Shown here in pieces: positions 50,341-58,488 of a stretch of 64,000 nucleotides of DNA (positions are counted from its first letter, which is position 1; every line of letters begins with the position of its first letter). The stretch is from JAWHTC01 sp032586155 (GTDB lineage: Bacteria > Pseudomonadota > Alphaproteobacteria > Rhodobacterales > Rhodobacteraceae): assembly GCF_032586155.1 (NCBI RefSeq), contig NZ_JAWHTC010000002.1:1116001-1180000 (forward strand). Reading direction: 5' to 3'. The notes below the pieces were generated by a model. That model was not told the DNA's origin and searched no databases. It was given only the letters and a program-made list of their open reading frames with translations. Made by a program: the position numbers and the translations under genes.

Positions 50341-51923
50341 CCCTGCTGACCATCGAGGGGCTGGATCTGGATATCCATGGCACGCCAATTCTGAAAGGGG
50401 TCAACCTGAGCGTTGAACCAGGACAGATCGCCGGTGTGATTGGCGAAAGTGGATCGGGCAAGTCGATGACTGCTCTGGCAGTTATGCAATTATTGCCGGA
50501 GGGGTCGATGTGCCGGGGGCGTGTCGAGCTGAACGGGCATGACATGCTGGGGCTGGAGGAACGCGCCCTGTGCCGGTTGCGTGGCAACGAAGTTGGTATG
50601 GTGTTTCAGGAACCGATGACGGCACTGAACCCGATCAAAACCATCGGTGACCAGGTGGCGGAGACAATCCTGATCCATGAATCCGTGACCAAACGCGAAG
50701 CGATGGAGCGGGCGCGTGAGGCCCTGAACCGCTGCGAACTGCCCGAGGAAAAGTTTCCGCTGAGCCGCTATCCGCACGAGATGAGCGGCGGGCAGAGGCA
50801 GCGGGTGGTGATTGCCATGGCGATTGCCTTGCGGCCCAAGTTGCTGATTGCAGACGAGCCGACGACGGCGCTGGACGTGACTACGCAGGCCGAGGTATTG
50901 CGGCTGATCAAGCGGTTGGTGCAAGAGGATGGCATGGGCTGCATGCTGATCACCCATGACCTTGCGGTGGTGGCGGACATGGCCGACGAGATCGTTATCA
51001 TGCGTCATGGCGAAGTGGTCGAGGCCGGGCCGACGCAGCGGGTTTTTACCGAGATGAAGCACCCCTATACACGCGCTCTGTTCGAGGCTTCGGGGCACCA
51101 GCCGGTTCGGCAGGAAACGGAGACATCCACGGCACTGCTACAGGTGCGCGGGGCGGTCCGGGATTACCCGTTACCGCGCACGAAACTGTTTGCGCCGCAG
51201 GAGTATTTTCGCGCTGTAAAGGGCGTGAACTTATCCATTGAGCGGGGCGAGAGCCTGGGTCTTGTGGGCGAATCGGGCTGTGGGAAATCAACCCTGACAC
51301 GGGCGATTCTAGGGCTGGAGGAATTGCAGGCAGGAGAAATCCTGCTGGATGGAGAGCCAGTCTATACCGGGCATCGGCCGAACCGCGATGTGCGTCGCCG
51401 GATGCAGGTGGTGTTCCAGGACCCCTATAGCAGCTTCAATCCGCGCTGGAAGGTTGCGCCGCTGGTGGCGGAGCCGTTTCATCTGTTGAATTCGCGCCCG
51501 GAAGATTGGCACGATCAGGTGGCCCGCGTGCTGGAAGATGTGGGCATCGGTGCAGAAGCGATGAACCGCTACATCCATGAGTTTTCCGGAGGGCAAAGGC
51601 AGAGAATCGCAATTGCGCGAGCGTTGATCCTGAAACCTGAACTTGTGGTGTTGGACGAGGCGGTAAGTGCATTGGACGTGAGTATCCGGGCGCAGATCCT
51701 TGACCTGTTGGCCGATCTGCAAAGCGAATACGGGTTGTCCTATCTGTTCATTTCACATGATCTGAGCGTGGTACGGAACGTGACGGACCGGGTGCTGGTA
51801 ATGCAGGCCGGTGAGATCGTGGAAGAGGGCAAGACACGCCGTGTGTTTGAAGCCCCGCAGCATGACTATACCAAGCAACTTATCGCGGCAGCGCCAGTGT
51901 TGCCCGATCTGGATGTGGCGTGA
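50337..51923 (+). CDS. Fused double ATPase of peptide ABC transporter
   Basis: A 528-residue protein with two ABC domains, equivalent to DppD and DppF in one chain. The N-half has GESGSGKS, MSGGQRQR and LLIADEPT. The C-half has GESGCGKS, FSGGQRQR and LVVLDEAVSALD: the Walker B Glu is retained, but the usual Pro-Thr/Ser is replaced by Ala-Val. It energises the importer encoded with it. Same architecture as the ATPase at 307-1899, but the two are clearly different proteins. Confidence 0.93.
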   Translation: MTLLTIEGLDLDIHGTPILKGVNLSVEPGQIAGVIGESGSGKSMTALAVMQLLPEGSMCRGRVELNGHDMLGLEERALCRLRGNEVGMVFQEPMTALNPIKTIGDQVAETILIHESVTKREAMERAREALNRCELPEEKFPLSRYPHEMSGGQRQRVVIAMAIALRPKLLIADEPTTALDVTTQAEVLRLIKRLVQEDGMGCMLITHDLAVVADMADEIVIMRHGEVVEAGPTQRVFTEMKHPYTRALFEASGHQPVRQETETSTALLQVRGAVRDYPLPRTKLFAPQEYFRAVKGVNLSIERGESLGLVGESGCGKSTLTRAILGLEELQAGEILLDGEPVYTGHRPNRDVRRRMQVVFQDPYSSFNPRWKVAPLVAEPFHLLNSRPEDWHDQVARVLEDVGIGAEAMNRYIHEFSGGQRQRIAIARALILKPELVVLDEAVSALDVSIRAQILDLLADLQSEYGLSYLFISHDLSVVRNVTDRVLVMQAGEIVEEGKTRRVFEAPQHDYTKQLIAAAPVLPDLDVA

Positions 51924-51935
51924 GGGAGAAAGAAG

Positions 51936-53387
51936 ATGAGCCTTGAAGACCTGTGGTTTGACCCGTCGAAATGCCTGATTGCTGGCGAATGGGTTGCCCC
52001 GGCGGGCGGGCAGACTTTGCCGCTGATCAACCCGTCGACGGGCGGGCAGATCGGCGAGATCGCCCGTGGGGGGCAGGCGGATGTTGATGCCGCTGTGGAG
52101 GCCGCGCGCAAGGCCTATGATGGCGGTTGGTCGCGGACCCCGGCGGTTGAACGGGGGCGTATCCTGATGCGCCTGAAGGCGCTGGTGGAAGAGAAGGTCG
52201 AGGCGCTGGCGCGGATCGAGGCGCTTGATGTTGGCAAGCCATTGAAACAGGCGCGGGCGGATGCGGTGGCATTGGCGCGCTACATGGAATTCTATGGCGG
52301 GGCGGCGGATAAGCTTCTGGGTGAGACTATTCCCTATCTGGATGGTTACACCGTTTACACGTTGCGGGAACCACATGGGGTGACGGCGCATATCGTGCCG
52401 TGGAACTACCCGATGCAGATCATTGGCCGGTCCGTTGGCGCCGCGCTGGCGGCGGGGAATGCGTGCGTTTTGAAACCGGCCGAGGATGCATGTCTGACGG
52501 CGCTTGCCTTTGCCGATCTGGCCAAGGCCGCCGGACTGCCGGACGGGGTGTTGAACGTGGTGTCGGGGTTGGGGAGCGAGGCCGGGGCGGCGCTTTCGGG
52601 GCACGACGGGATCGACCATGTGAGCTTTACCGGGTCAGTGGCAACGGGAGCGATGATCCAGGCGGCGGCAGCCAGGAATGTGGTGCCGGTGACGCTGGAG
52701 CTGGGCGGGAAAAGCCCGCAGGTGGTGTTTGACGATGCCGACATTGATGCCGCGCTGCCGTTCCTGGTGAATGCCGGGATTCAGAATGCGGGGCAGACCT
52801 GTTCTGCGTCCTCGCGCATTCTGGTGCAGCGGGGGGTTTATGACGAGGTAGTGAGCCGGATGGCCGAACGATACGCGGCGCTGCGGGTGGGGCCAGCGAT
52901 GGATGACCTTGACGTTGGGCCGTTGATCTCGGCCAAGCAGAAAGGGATTGTTTCTGATTTCCTGGGGCAGGGGGCAGACCTTGAAACCGCGGGGACGGGC
53001 CAATTGATTGATGCGCCTGAGGGCGGGAATTTCGTGGTGCCGACGCTGTTCAGTGGCGTGGCCGGGGATCACGCGTTGGCGCGCGATGAAATCTTTGGGC
53101 CCGTTCAGGTTGCCATTCCGTTTGATGACGAAGACGAGGCGGTAGCGATCGCCAATGGCACCGATTACGGGCTTGTCGCCAGCGTTTGGAGCGATAGCGG
53201 CGCACGGCAGATGCGGCTGGCCAAGGCGATCCGCGCCGGGCAGATCTTCATCAACAATTACGGCGCCGGCGGCGGTGTGGAACTGCCCTTTGGCGGCATG
53301 GGCAAATCCGGGCATGGGCGCGAGAAGGGGTTCGAAGCGCTGTATGGGTTTACCGTGTTGAAGACCGTGGCGGCCTATCACGGGTGA
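51936..53387 (+). CDS. NAD(P)-dependent aldehyde dehydrogenase
   Basis: A 483-residue aldehyde dehydrogenase. Motifs: IVPWNYPMQ (cofactor pocket), VSFTGSVATG, general-base Glu in LELGGKSPQVV, and nucleophilic Cys in NAGQTCSASSR. EIFGPV and LPFGGMGKSGHGREKG are in the C-terminal part. It oxidises an aldehyde to the acid and resembles betaine-aldehyde and aminoaldehyde dehydrogenases. It lies 12 bases after the ABC ATPase, so the imported solute or a derivative is the probable source of the aldehyde. Confidence 0.92.
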   Translation: MSLEDLWFDPSKCLIAGEWVAPAGGQTLPLINPSTGGQIGEIARGGQADVDAAVEAARKAYDGGWSRTPAVERGRILMRLKALVEEKVEALARIEALDVGKPLKQARADAVALARYMEFYGGAADKLLGETIPYLDGYTVYTLREPHGVTAHIVPWNYPMQIIGRSVGAALAAGNACVLKPAEDACLTALAFADLAKAAGLPDGVLNVVSGLGSEAGAALSGHDGIDHVSFTGSVATGAMIQAAAARNVVPVTLELGGKSPQVVFDDADIDAALPFLVNAGIQNAGQTCSASSRILVQRGVYDEVVSRMAERYAALRVGPAMDDLDVGPLISAKQKGIVSDFLGQGADLETAGTGQLIDAPEGGNFVVPTLFSGVAGDHALARDEIFGPVQVAIPFDDEDEAVAIANGTDYGLVASVWSDSGARQMRLAKAIRAGQIFINNYGAGGGVELPFGGMGKSGHGREKGFEALYGFTVLKTVAAYHG

Positions 53388-53439
53388 TGATGGCAGAGTG
53401 CCGCAAAAGGATTGAGAAGAGTTTAATAGGCAGGACGGA

Positions 53440-53907
53440 ATGACAGTGCGGGTGGCCGAGCTGCAGAAATTGGCGCAGGAGGTGCGGGATTTCCTGGAAC
53501 CGCATTGGGCCGCGTGGCATCGCAAGGCCGGGTCGCCGGAGGGGCGCCGGACCTTGTCCGAGGGGACTTGTGGGCGCTCGTCGGCATTCCTGTGTGACCT
53601 GTTGCGGGCACAGGGGTACGAGGCCGAGACGGTGTTTGGCTCGCCGGTGGAATGTGATTGCGGGTTTCTGACCGAGCAGGGTTGGCGCGGGCATGGATGG
53701 GTGCGGGTGAAGGCGCCAGATTGCATCATCGACCTGACGGCCGATCAGTTTGGGGCAAAACCGGTGATTGTGACCGCGTCCGATGATCCGCGATATGGCG
53801 CAGGCCATGACGTGGCAGGAGATGGATGGAAAGCAGAGAGGCAGCGTGTGGCGCACGAGCTGATGCGCGATTGGAAAAGACGAAACGCGCCTGCGGGCGC
53901 GCAATGA
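53440..53907 (+). CDS. Small protein with a transglutaminase/papain-like Cys-His-Asp arrangement
   Basis: A 155-residue soluble protein of no named family known to me. C44 lies at the start of a helix (EGTCGRSSAFLCDLLRAQGY), H85 lies in a beta-strand context (GHGWVRV), and D98 follows in IIDLTADQFG. This order and spacing match the catalytic triad of transglutaminase-like and bacterial arylamine-transferase-like folds, in which the pattern Cys-helix, His-Trp-Val and Asp-x-Thr...Gln-Phe recurs. Activity could be amide hydrolysis or acyl transfer. It lies between the aldehyde dehydrogenase and an SDR, overlapping the upstream in-frame part of the latter. Confidence 0.6.
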   Translation: MTVRVAELQKLAQEVRDFLEPHWAAWHRKAGSPEGRRTLSEGTCGRSSAFLCDLLRAQGYEAETVFGSPVECDCGFLTEQGWRGHGWVRVKAPDCIIDLTADQFGAKPVIVTASDDPRYGAGHDVAGDGWKAERQRVAHELMRDWKRRNAPAGAQ

Positions 53908-53924
53908 CAAGCGAGGGAATGAAC

Positions 53925-54671
53925 ATGCGACTGGACGGAAAAATGGCAATCGTGACCGGGGCGGCAAGCGGCTTTGGTGCTGGAATCGCGCGGAAATTCG
54001 TCGCCGAAGGGGCACAGGTGATGGTGGTGGACCTTAACCACGATGGTGCTATGGCGATGGCCGAGGAATTGGGTGAAGGATCGTTCGGGCATGCTGCCAA
54101 CGTTGCCGACGGGGCACAGGTGGCCGAGGTGGTCGGGACCGCGAAGGACGTGTTTGGCGGGGTGGACATATTGGTTAACAACGCCGGCGTGACGCATCTT
54201 CCGATGCCGATGGAAGAGGTCAGCGAAGAGGATTTCGACCGGGTGTTCGCGGTCAATTGCAAGTCGATCTACCTGTTCGCCCGGGCGCTGGTGCCGCATA
54301 TGAAGGAGCGGGGATCGGGGGCGATTTTGAACGTGTCGTCCACGGCGGGTCTGAGCCCGCGCCCGAACCTGAATTGGTACAATTCTTCAAAGGGTTGGGT
54401 GAATACCGCGACCAAGGCGATGGCGGTGGAACTGGCCCCGCGCGGCGTGCGGGTCAACGCGATCAACCCGGTGGCGGGGGAAACGCCGCTTTTGGCGAGT
54501 TTCATGGGGGAAGATACGCCGGAAGTGCGGGCAAAGTTCCTGTCGACCATCCCGTTGGGGCGGTTCTCGACGCCTGAGGATATGGGCAATGCTGCCGCCT
54601 TCCTGTGCAGTGACGAGGCCAGCATGATTACGGGCGTTTGCATGGAAGTGGATGGCGGGCGCTGTATCTGA
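53925..54671 (+). CDS. SDR-family oxidoreductase
   Basis: A 248-residue classical SDR. VTGAASGFGAGIARKFVAEGAQVMVVDLN has an acidic residue after strand 2, which favours NAD(H). NNAGVTHL, the Ser in NVSSTAGL, and Tyr-x3-Lys in WYNSSKGW are present. It ends MEVDGGRCI. The start at 53925 is chosen because GAGGGA is eight bases upstream. It is the last gene of the transporter operon and probably oxidises a secondary alcohol derived from the imported compound. Confidence 0.88.
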   Translation: MRLDGKMAIVTGAASGFGAGIARKFVAEGAQVMVVDLNHDGAMAMAEELGEGSFGHAANVADGAQVAEVVGTAKDVFGGVDILVNNAGVTHLPMPMEEVSEEDFDRVFAVNCKSIYLFARALVPHMKERGSGAILNVSSTAGLSPRPNLNWYNSSKGWVNTATKAMAVELAPRGVRVNAINPVAGETPLLASFMGEDTPEVRAKFLSTIPLGRFSTPEDMGNAAAFLCSDEASMITGVCMEVDGGRCI

Positions 54672-54892
54672 GTGCATTAACGGGGTGTGATTGCGCCGTC
54701 CGTGCGGGTTAACGCGATTTTTTGTAGAAAATCGGCGTGCTGGAATCTGTCGGCTACCTGTCGGGTATCCGTCTGGCGTTCGGTGGCGCAGGGTTCTGTA
54801 AGGAAAATGGATAACGCGGCGCCCGGTGTGGCGCGAAGGCTTGTGTCCGCGGCATCGGCGTGTCACCGAGGCGGCGGACAGGGGAGTGAGAC

Positions 54893-56071
54893 ATGCGCGC
54901 AGATTTGATCCTGCTGACTTTTGCCTATGTGCTAAGTCAGTTTTACCGGGCGTTCCTGGCTGTTCTGACCGAGGTTTTGGAGGTCGATATCGGAGCGACG
55001 CCCGAGGCGCTGGCCACAGCGTCCGGGTTTTGGTTCCTGTCATTCGCGGCAATGCAGATCCCGGTGGGCTGGGCCCTGGACCGGATCGGGCCGCGGCTGA
55101 CCTCTTCGGTGTTGTTGTTGATCGGCGGCGGTGGCGGGGCGGCGATGTTTGCCGTCGCGCAGGCGCCCGAGCATGTGTCGATTGCCATGCTGCTCATTGG
55201 CGTGGGTTGTTCCCCGGTTCTGATGGCGAGCTATTTCATTTTCGCCCGCGTCTATAGCCCGGCGGCATTTGCCACGCTGGCGGCGCTGATCCTGGGGGTG
55301 GGGAGTGTTGGCAACCTCGCCAGCGCGCTGCCTACGACATTGGCGGTCGAGGCCTTTGGCTGGCGCACGGTGATGTGGGTGATGGCCGGGATCAGCGCGG
55401 CGACGGCGGCAGGTTTGTTTGTCATGGTGCGCGACCCCGAGAAGGTGTTGAGCGACGAGAAGGGATCGGTTCTGGATCTGTTGAAGATGCCGGCGCTGTG
55501 GCTGCTGTTTCCGTTGATGTTCTTTCACTATGCCCCGGCGGCGGGGCTGCGGGGGCTGTGGCTGGGCCCGTACTTTACCGATGTCTTTGGCGCCAGTGCC
55601 GGGGTGGTGGGTAGTATCACCCTGATCATGGGGGCGGCGATGATTGCCGGGACTTTTGCCTATGGACCGCTTGATCGCATTCTGGGGACGCGGAAGTGGG
55701 TGGTATTTGGCGGTAATGCGCTGGGCCTGGCCTGTATCGTTGCGCTGGCCTTTCTACCGCAAGACGTGCTGTGGCGGGCGGTGGCGCTTTGTGCAGCGAT
55801 CGGTTTTTTTGGCGCATCGTTTCCGGTGCTGATGGCGCATGGGCGCAGTTTCTATCCACCGCACCTTGTGGGGCGCGGCGTGACCCTGATGAACCTGTTT
55901 GGCATTGGTGGTGTGGGCGTGATGCAGGTGATCACCGGCAAGCTTTATAGTGCCGCCGAGGCAGGAGGCGGGGCGGTGGAGTACCCGTTTCAGGTACTCT
56001 ATTGGTTCTTCGCGGCGACTGTGCTGGTGGGGCTGGTGATCTATCTGTTTTCGCAGGATCGCACCGGCTAG
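54893..56071 (+). CDS. MFS transporter
   Basis: A 392-residue membrane protein with about 12 hydrophobic segments and the MFS loop 2-3 motif in degenerate form (GWALDRIGPRL). The N-terminal part, YVLSQFYRAFLAVL, resembles MFS carriers of organic acids and nitrate/nitrite-like families. The substrate is not predictable. GGGAGTGAG precedes the ATG. The 221 bases upstream have no recognisable element. Confidence 0.85.
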   Translation: MRADLILLTFAYVLSQFYRAFLAVLTEVLEVDIGATPEALATASGFWFLSFAAMQIPVGWALDRIGPRLTSSVLLLIGGGGGAAMFAVAQAPEHVSIAMLLIGVGCSPVLMASYFIFARVYSPAAFATLAALILGVGSVGNLASALPTTLAVEAFGWRTVMWVMAGISAATAAGLFVMVRDPEKVLSDEKGSVLDLLKMPALWLLFPLMFFHYAPAAGLRGLWLGPYFTDVFGASAGVVGSITLIMGAAMIAGTFAYGPLDRILGTRKWVVFGGNALGLACIVALAFLPQDVLWRAVALCAAIGFFGASFPVLMAHGRSFYPPHLVGRGVTLMNLFGIGGVGVMQVITGKLYSAAEAGGGAVEYPFQVLYWFFAATVLVGLVIYLFSQDRTG

Positions 56072-56082
56072 GCCCCTGTGAG

Positions 56083-56259
56083 TCAGATGGTCAGGTGTTG
56101 AAAAGCGCCGCTTACAACGATTGCCGACATCGCAAATACAAATGCGGAAGCATAATTCGTGAGTTTGCGTTGTGGCACTTGCGGCTTCGGCGGCTGCATC
56201 TTCCACTCGGACCATTTCTTGTGGTCGGCAAAACTATTGGTTTGGTCGCGATAGTTCAT
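56083..56259 (-). CDS. Small single-pass membrane protein, unknown
   Basis: A 58-residue frame, MNYRDQTNSFADHKKWSEWK..., with a charged, Pro-rich N-terminal half and a C-terminal hydrophobic helix (YASAFVFAMSAIVVSGAF). A TTG start 12 codons earlier is also open. The composition and topology look protein-like rather than random, but the ribosome site is weak. It is convergent with the MFS gene, 11 bases away. No family is recognised. Confidence 0.5.
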   Translation of the reverse strand: MNYRDQTNSFADHKKWSEWKMQPPKPQVPQRKLTNYASAFVFAMSAIVVSGAFQHLTI

Positions 56260-56431
56260 TGTAGTCTCAAGCGAGTCGATTTGGATTGAGACCAAAGTTG
56301 CACATCAATGTGGCAGAACTTGGGCAATTGGTGTCAAAACCCAGCGTGACCCTCTGAGTGATCATACGGGTGCCGTGGGCGCTGCCATTCTGTCTGCTGT
56401 CACGAGATCGCACCGGAGTATGCACTGACGA

Positions 56432-57094
56432 TCAGAAAGCCAGCAGTCGGATATAGCTGACCAGCGCCTCGACATCTTCCTGGCTGAGAATGCCGCGCCA
56501 GGCGGGCATGTAGCGACCGCTGCCGTCTAGGATGGTTCTGGCCATCTGGTCATTGTCGAGCGTGTCGGTTTCGATTGGGTTGGTCAGGTCCATCGGTGAC
56601 ATGGCGAGCAGCTTGCCCATGACGCCATCGCCATAGCCGTCGTCACCATGGCAGACCCGGCAGTATTTCTGAAACAACTCGAAGCCTTCCGCCGGATCGC
56701 CCACCAGGTCATGCTTGGCCCGGCTCATGAAGCGCAGCCAGGCGATGAGTGCCGTAACCTCATCGTCGTCGAAGATGTCCTTCCATTCCGGCATCGCATC
56801 ACTGATCAGATTATGGCGGTCGCGCCCGGTGATGGTTTGGCCTTCGCCGGTGATGATTCGGGTCAGAATAGCATCGCTGCGGGCGCGCACGGTGGTTGTC
56901 AGGTCCGCTGGGGTGAGCCCCATGGATTTCGCCAGCGGTCCGTCGCCCTTGCCTTCGGTGCCGTGGCAAAGCTGACAATATGAAACATAGAGCCTTTGCC
57001 CCTCATAGGCGGGTGGCGGTTCGGCCCGGGCAATTCCTGCCGCGGCAATGATCAAAAGGGCCGTCGCGGTTAGGGTTTTCAGAAGATGTGTCAT
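56432..57094 (-). CDS. Dihaem c-type cytochrome, periplasmic
   Basis: A 220-residue exported protein. A signal peptide (LLKTLTATALLIIAAAGIARA) precedes two cytochrome c domains with CQLCHGTEGKGDGPLAKSMG and CRVCHGDDGYGDGVMGKLLAM. Met ligands are probable in AMPEWKD and YMPAWRG. The layout suggests an internal duplication. It would carry electrons in the periplasm, perhaps for a dehydrogenase encoded elsewhere; no partner is adjacent. The ATG at 57094 has GAGG at good spacing. Confidence 0.85.
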   Translation of the reverse strand: MTHLLKTLTATALLIIAAAGIARAEPPPAYEGQRLYVSYCQLCHGTEGKGDGPLAKSMGLTPADLTTTVRARSDAILTRIITGEGQTITGRDRHNLISDAMPEWKDIFDDDEVTALIAWLRFMSRAKHDLVGDPAEGFELFQKYCRVCHGDDGYGDGVMGKLLAMSPMDLTNPIETDTLDNDQMARTILDGSGRYMPAWRGILSQEDVEALVSYIRLLAF

Positions 57095-57295
57095 CCGGGA
57101 ACCTCGGGTTTGATGCGGTTTTTCACTGATGTTGGCACGCGGATCGCTTTTCTCCAAGCTTGGGGTTGCAGACAGAACGTCAGGAATATTCGCCCCGATG
57201 CACCGCTTGGTCACAGAAACTGATGTTTCAGGGCCTTTCCCCGGGGGAAGCCCTGCGCTAAGACGCCTGCGTTGAGTCGCAAGGAGACCCTAGAG

Positions 57296-58318
57296 ATGGG
57301 CTATAATGTCGTTGTCGTCGGTGCCACGGGGAACGTGGGCCGTGAAATGCTGAACATTCTTGCCGAGCGTCAGTTCCCGGTCGAGAAGATTGTCGCGCTG
57401 GCCTCGCGCCGGAGCCTCGGCACCGAGGTGAGCTTTGGCGACAAGACATTGAAGACCCAGGATCTGGATACGTTCGATTTTGACGGTTGGGATATGGCGC
57501 TGTTTGCTGTTGGGTCCGAAGCGACCAAAAAGTATGCGCCGGTGGCCGCCAAGGCCGGTTGCACGGTGATCGATAACAGCTCGCTTTATCGTTACGACCC
57601 GGACATCCCGCTGATCGTTCCGGAAGTGAACCCCGAGGCGGTGCATGGCTATGCCAAGAAGAACATCATCGCCAACCCGAACTGTTCGACGGCGCAGATG
57701 GTCGTAGCGCTGAAGCCGTTGCATGACCGGGCCAAGATCAAGCGCGTCGTCGTGTCGACCTACCAGTCGGTTTCCGGCGCGGGCAAGGAAGGCATTGACG
57801 AGCTGTGGGACCAGACCAAGTCGATGTACAACCCCACAGATGACAAGCCGGCGAAGAAATTCACCAAGCAGATCGCCTTTAACGTCATTCCGCATATCGA
57901 CGTCTTCATGGAAGACGGCTCGACCAAGGAAGAGTGGAAGATGGTGGCCGAGACCAAGAAGATCATTGATCCGGCGATCAAGGTCACCGCGACCTGCGTA
58001 AGGGTGCCGGTGTTCGTGGGCCACTCGGAAGCAGTGAACATCGAGTTTGACGAATTCCTCGACGAAGACGAAGCGCGTGACATCCTGCGCGAGGCGCCGG
58101 GCATCATGGTGATCGATAAGCGTGAAGACGGGGGCTACGTGTCGCCGGTGGAATGTGTCGGTGATTTCGCCACCTTCATCAGCCGTATCCGCCAGGACAG
58201 CACCATCGAGAACGGTCTGAACCTGTGGTGCGTCAGCGACAACCTGCGCAAGGGTGCGGCACTGAACGCGGTGCAGATTGCCGAGCTTCTGGGCCGTGAG
58301 GTTTTGAAGAAGGGCTGA
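57296..58318 (+). CDS. asd: Aspartate-semialdehyde dehydrogenase
   Basis: A 340-residue enzyme that reduces aspartyl phosphate to aspartate semialdehyde, feeding lysine, threonine, methionine and diaminopimelate synthesis. NADP motif VVVGATGNVGREM, nucleophile in ANPNCSTAQMVVAL, STYQSVSGAGKEG and RVPVFVGHSEAVNIEF (catalytic His) are present. Start ATG 57296 follows AAGGAGAC. It ends at a strong terminator. Confidence 0.96.
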   Translation: MGYNVVVVGATGNVGREMLNILAERQFPVEKIVALASRRSLGTEVSFGDKTLKTQDLDTFDFDGWDMALFAVGSEATKKYAPVAAKAGCTVIDNSSLYRYDPDIPLIVPEVNPEAVHGYAKKNIIANPNCSTAQMVVALKPLHDRAKIKRVVVSTYQSVSGAGKEGIDELWDQTKSMYNPTDDKPAKKFTKQIAFNVIPHIDVFMEDGSTKEEWKMVAETKKIIDPAIKVTATCVRVPVFVGHSEAVNIEFDEFLDEDEARDILREAPGIMVIDKREDGGYVSPVECVGDFATFISRIRQDSTIENGLNLWCVSDNLRKGAALNAVQIAELLGREVLKKG

Positions 58319-58340
58319 GACCTTTCAGAGATTTGAATGA

Positions 58341-58372
58341 GGCAGGGGTCGGAAACGGCTCCTGCCTTTTTT
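58341..58372 (+). terminator. Rho-independent terminator after asd
   Basis: GGCAGGGGTC pairs with GGCTCCTGCC (one G-T pair at each of two positions) around GGAAAC, followed by six T (58367-58372), 22 bases after the asd stop. Confidence 0.88.
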
Positions 58373-58488
58373 CATGCGCTGGCGTTTTTTTGCCAAGGAT
58401 CAAGGCGTGAGCCACGTCATAGAGGTAAGCTGCTTCCCATCGCGCGGGCGATGGGATTTGATTGGAGCGTATCGCAGAGGAGATTTTC

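Noticed and set aside
307..51923. The two fused double-ATPase genes (307-1899 and 50337-51923) as a recent duplication
   Set aside because: They share architecture and ABC motifs but differ in most other residues; they belong to different transporter subfamilies.
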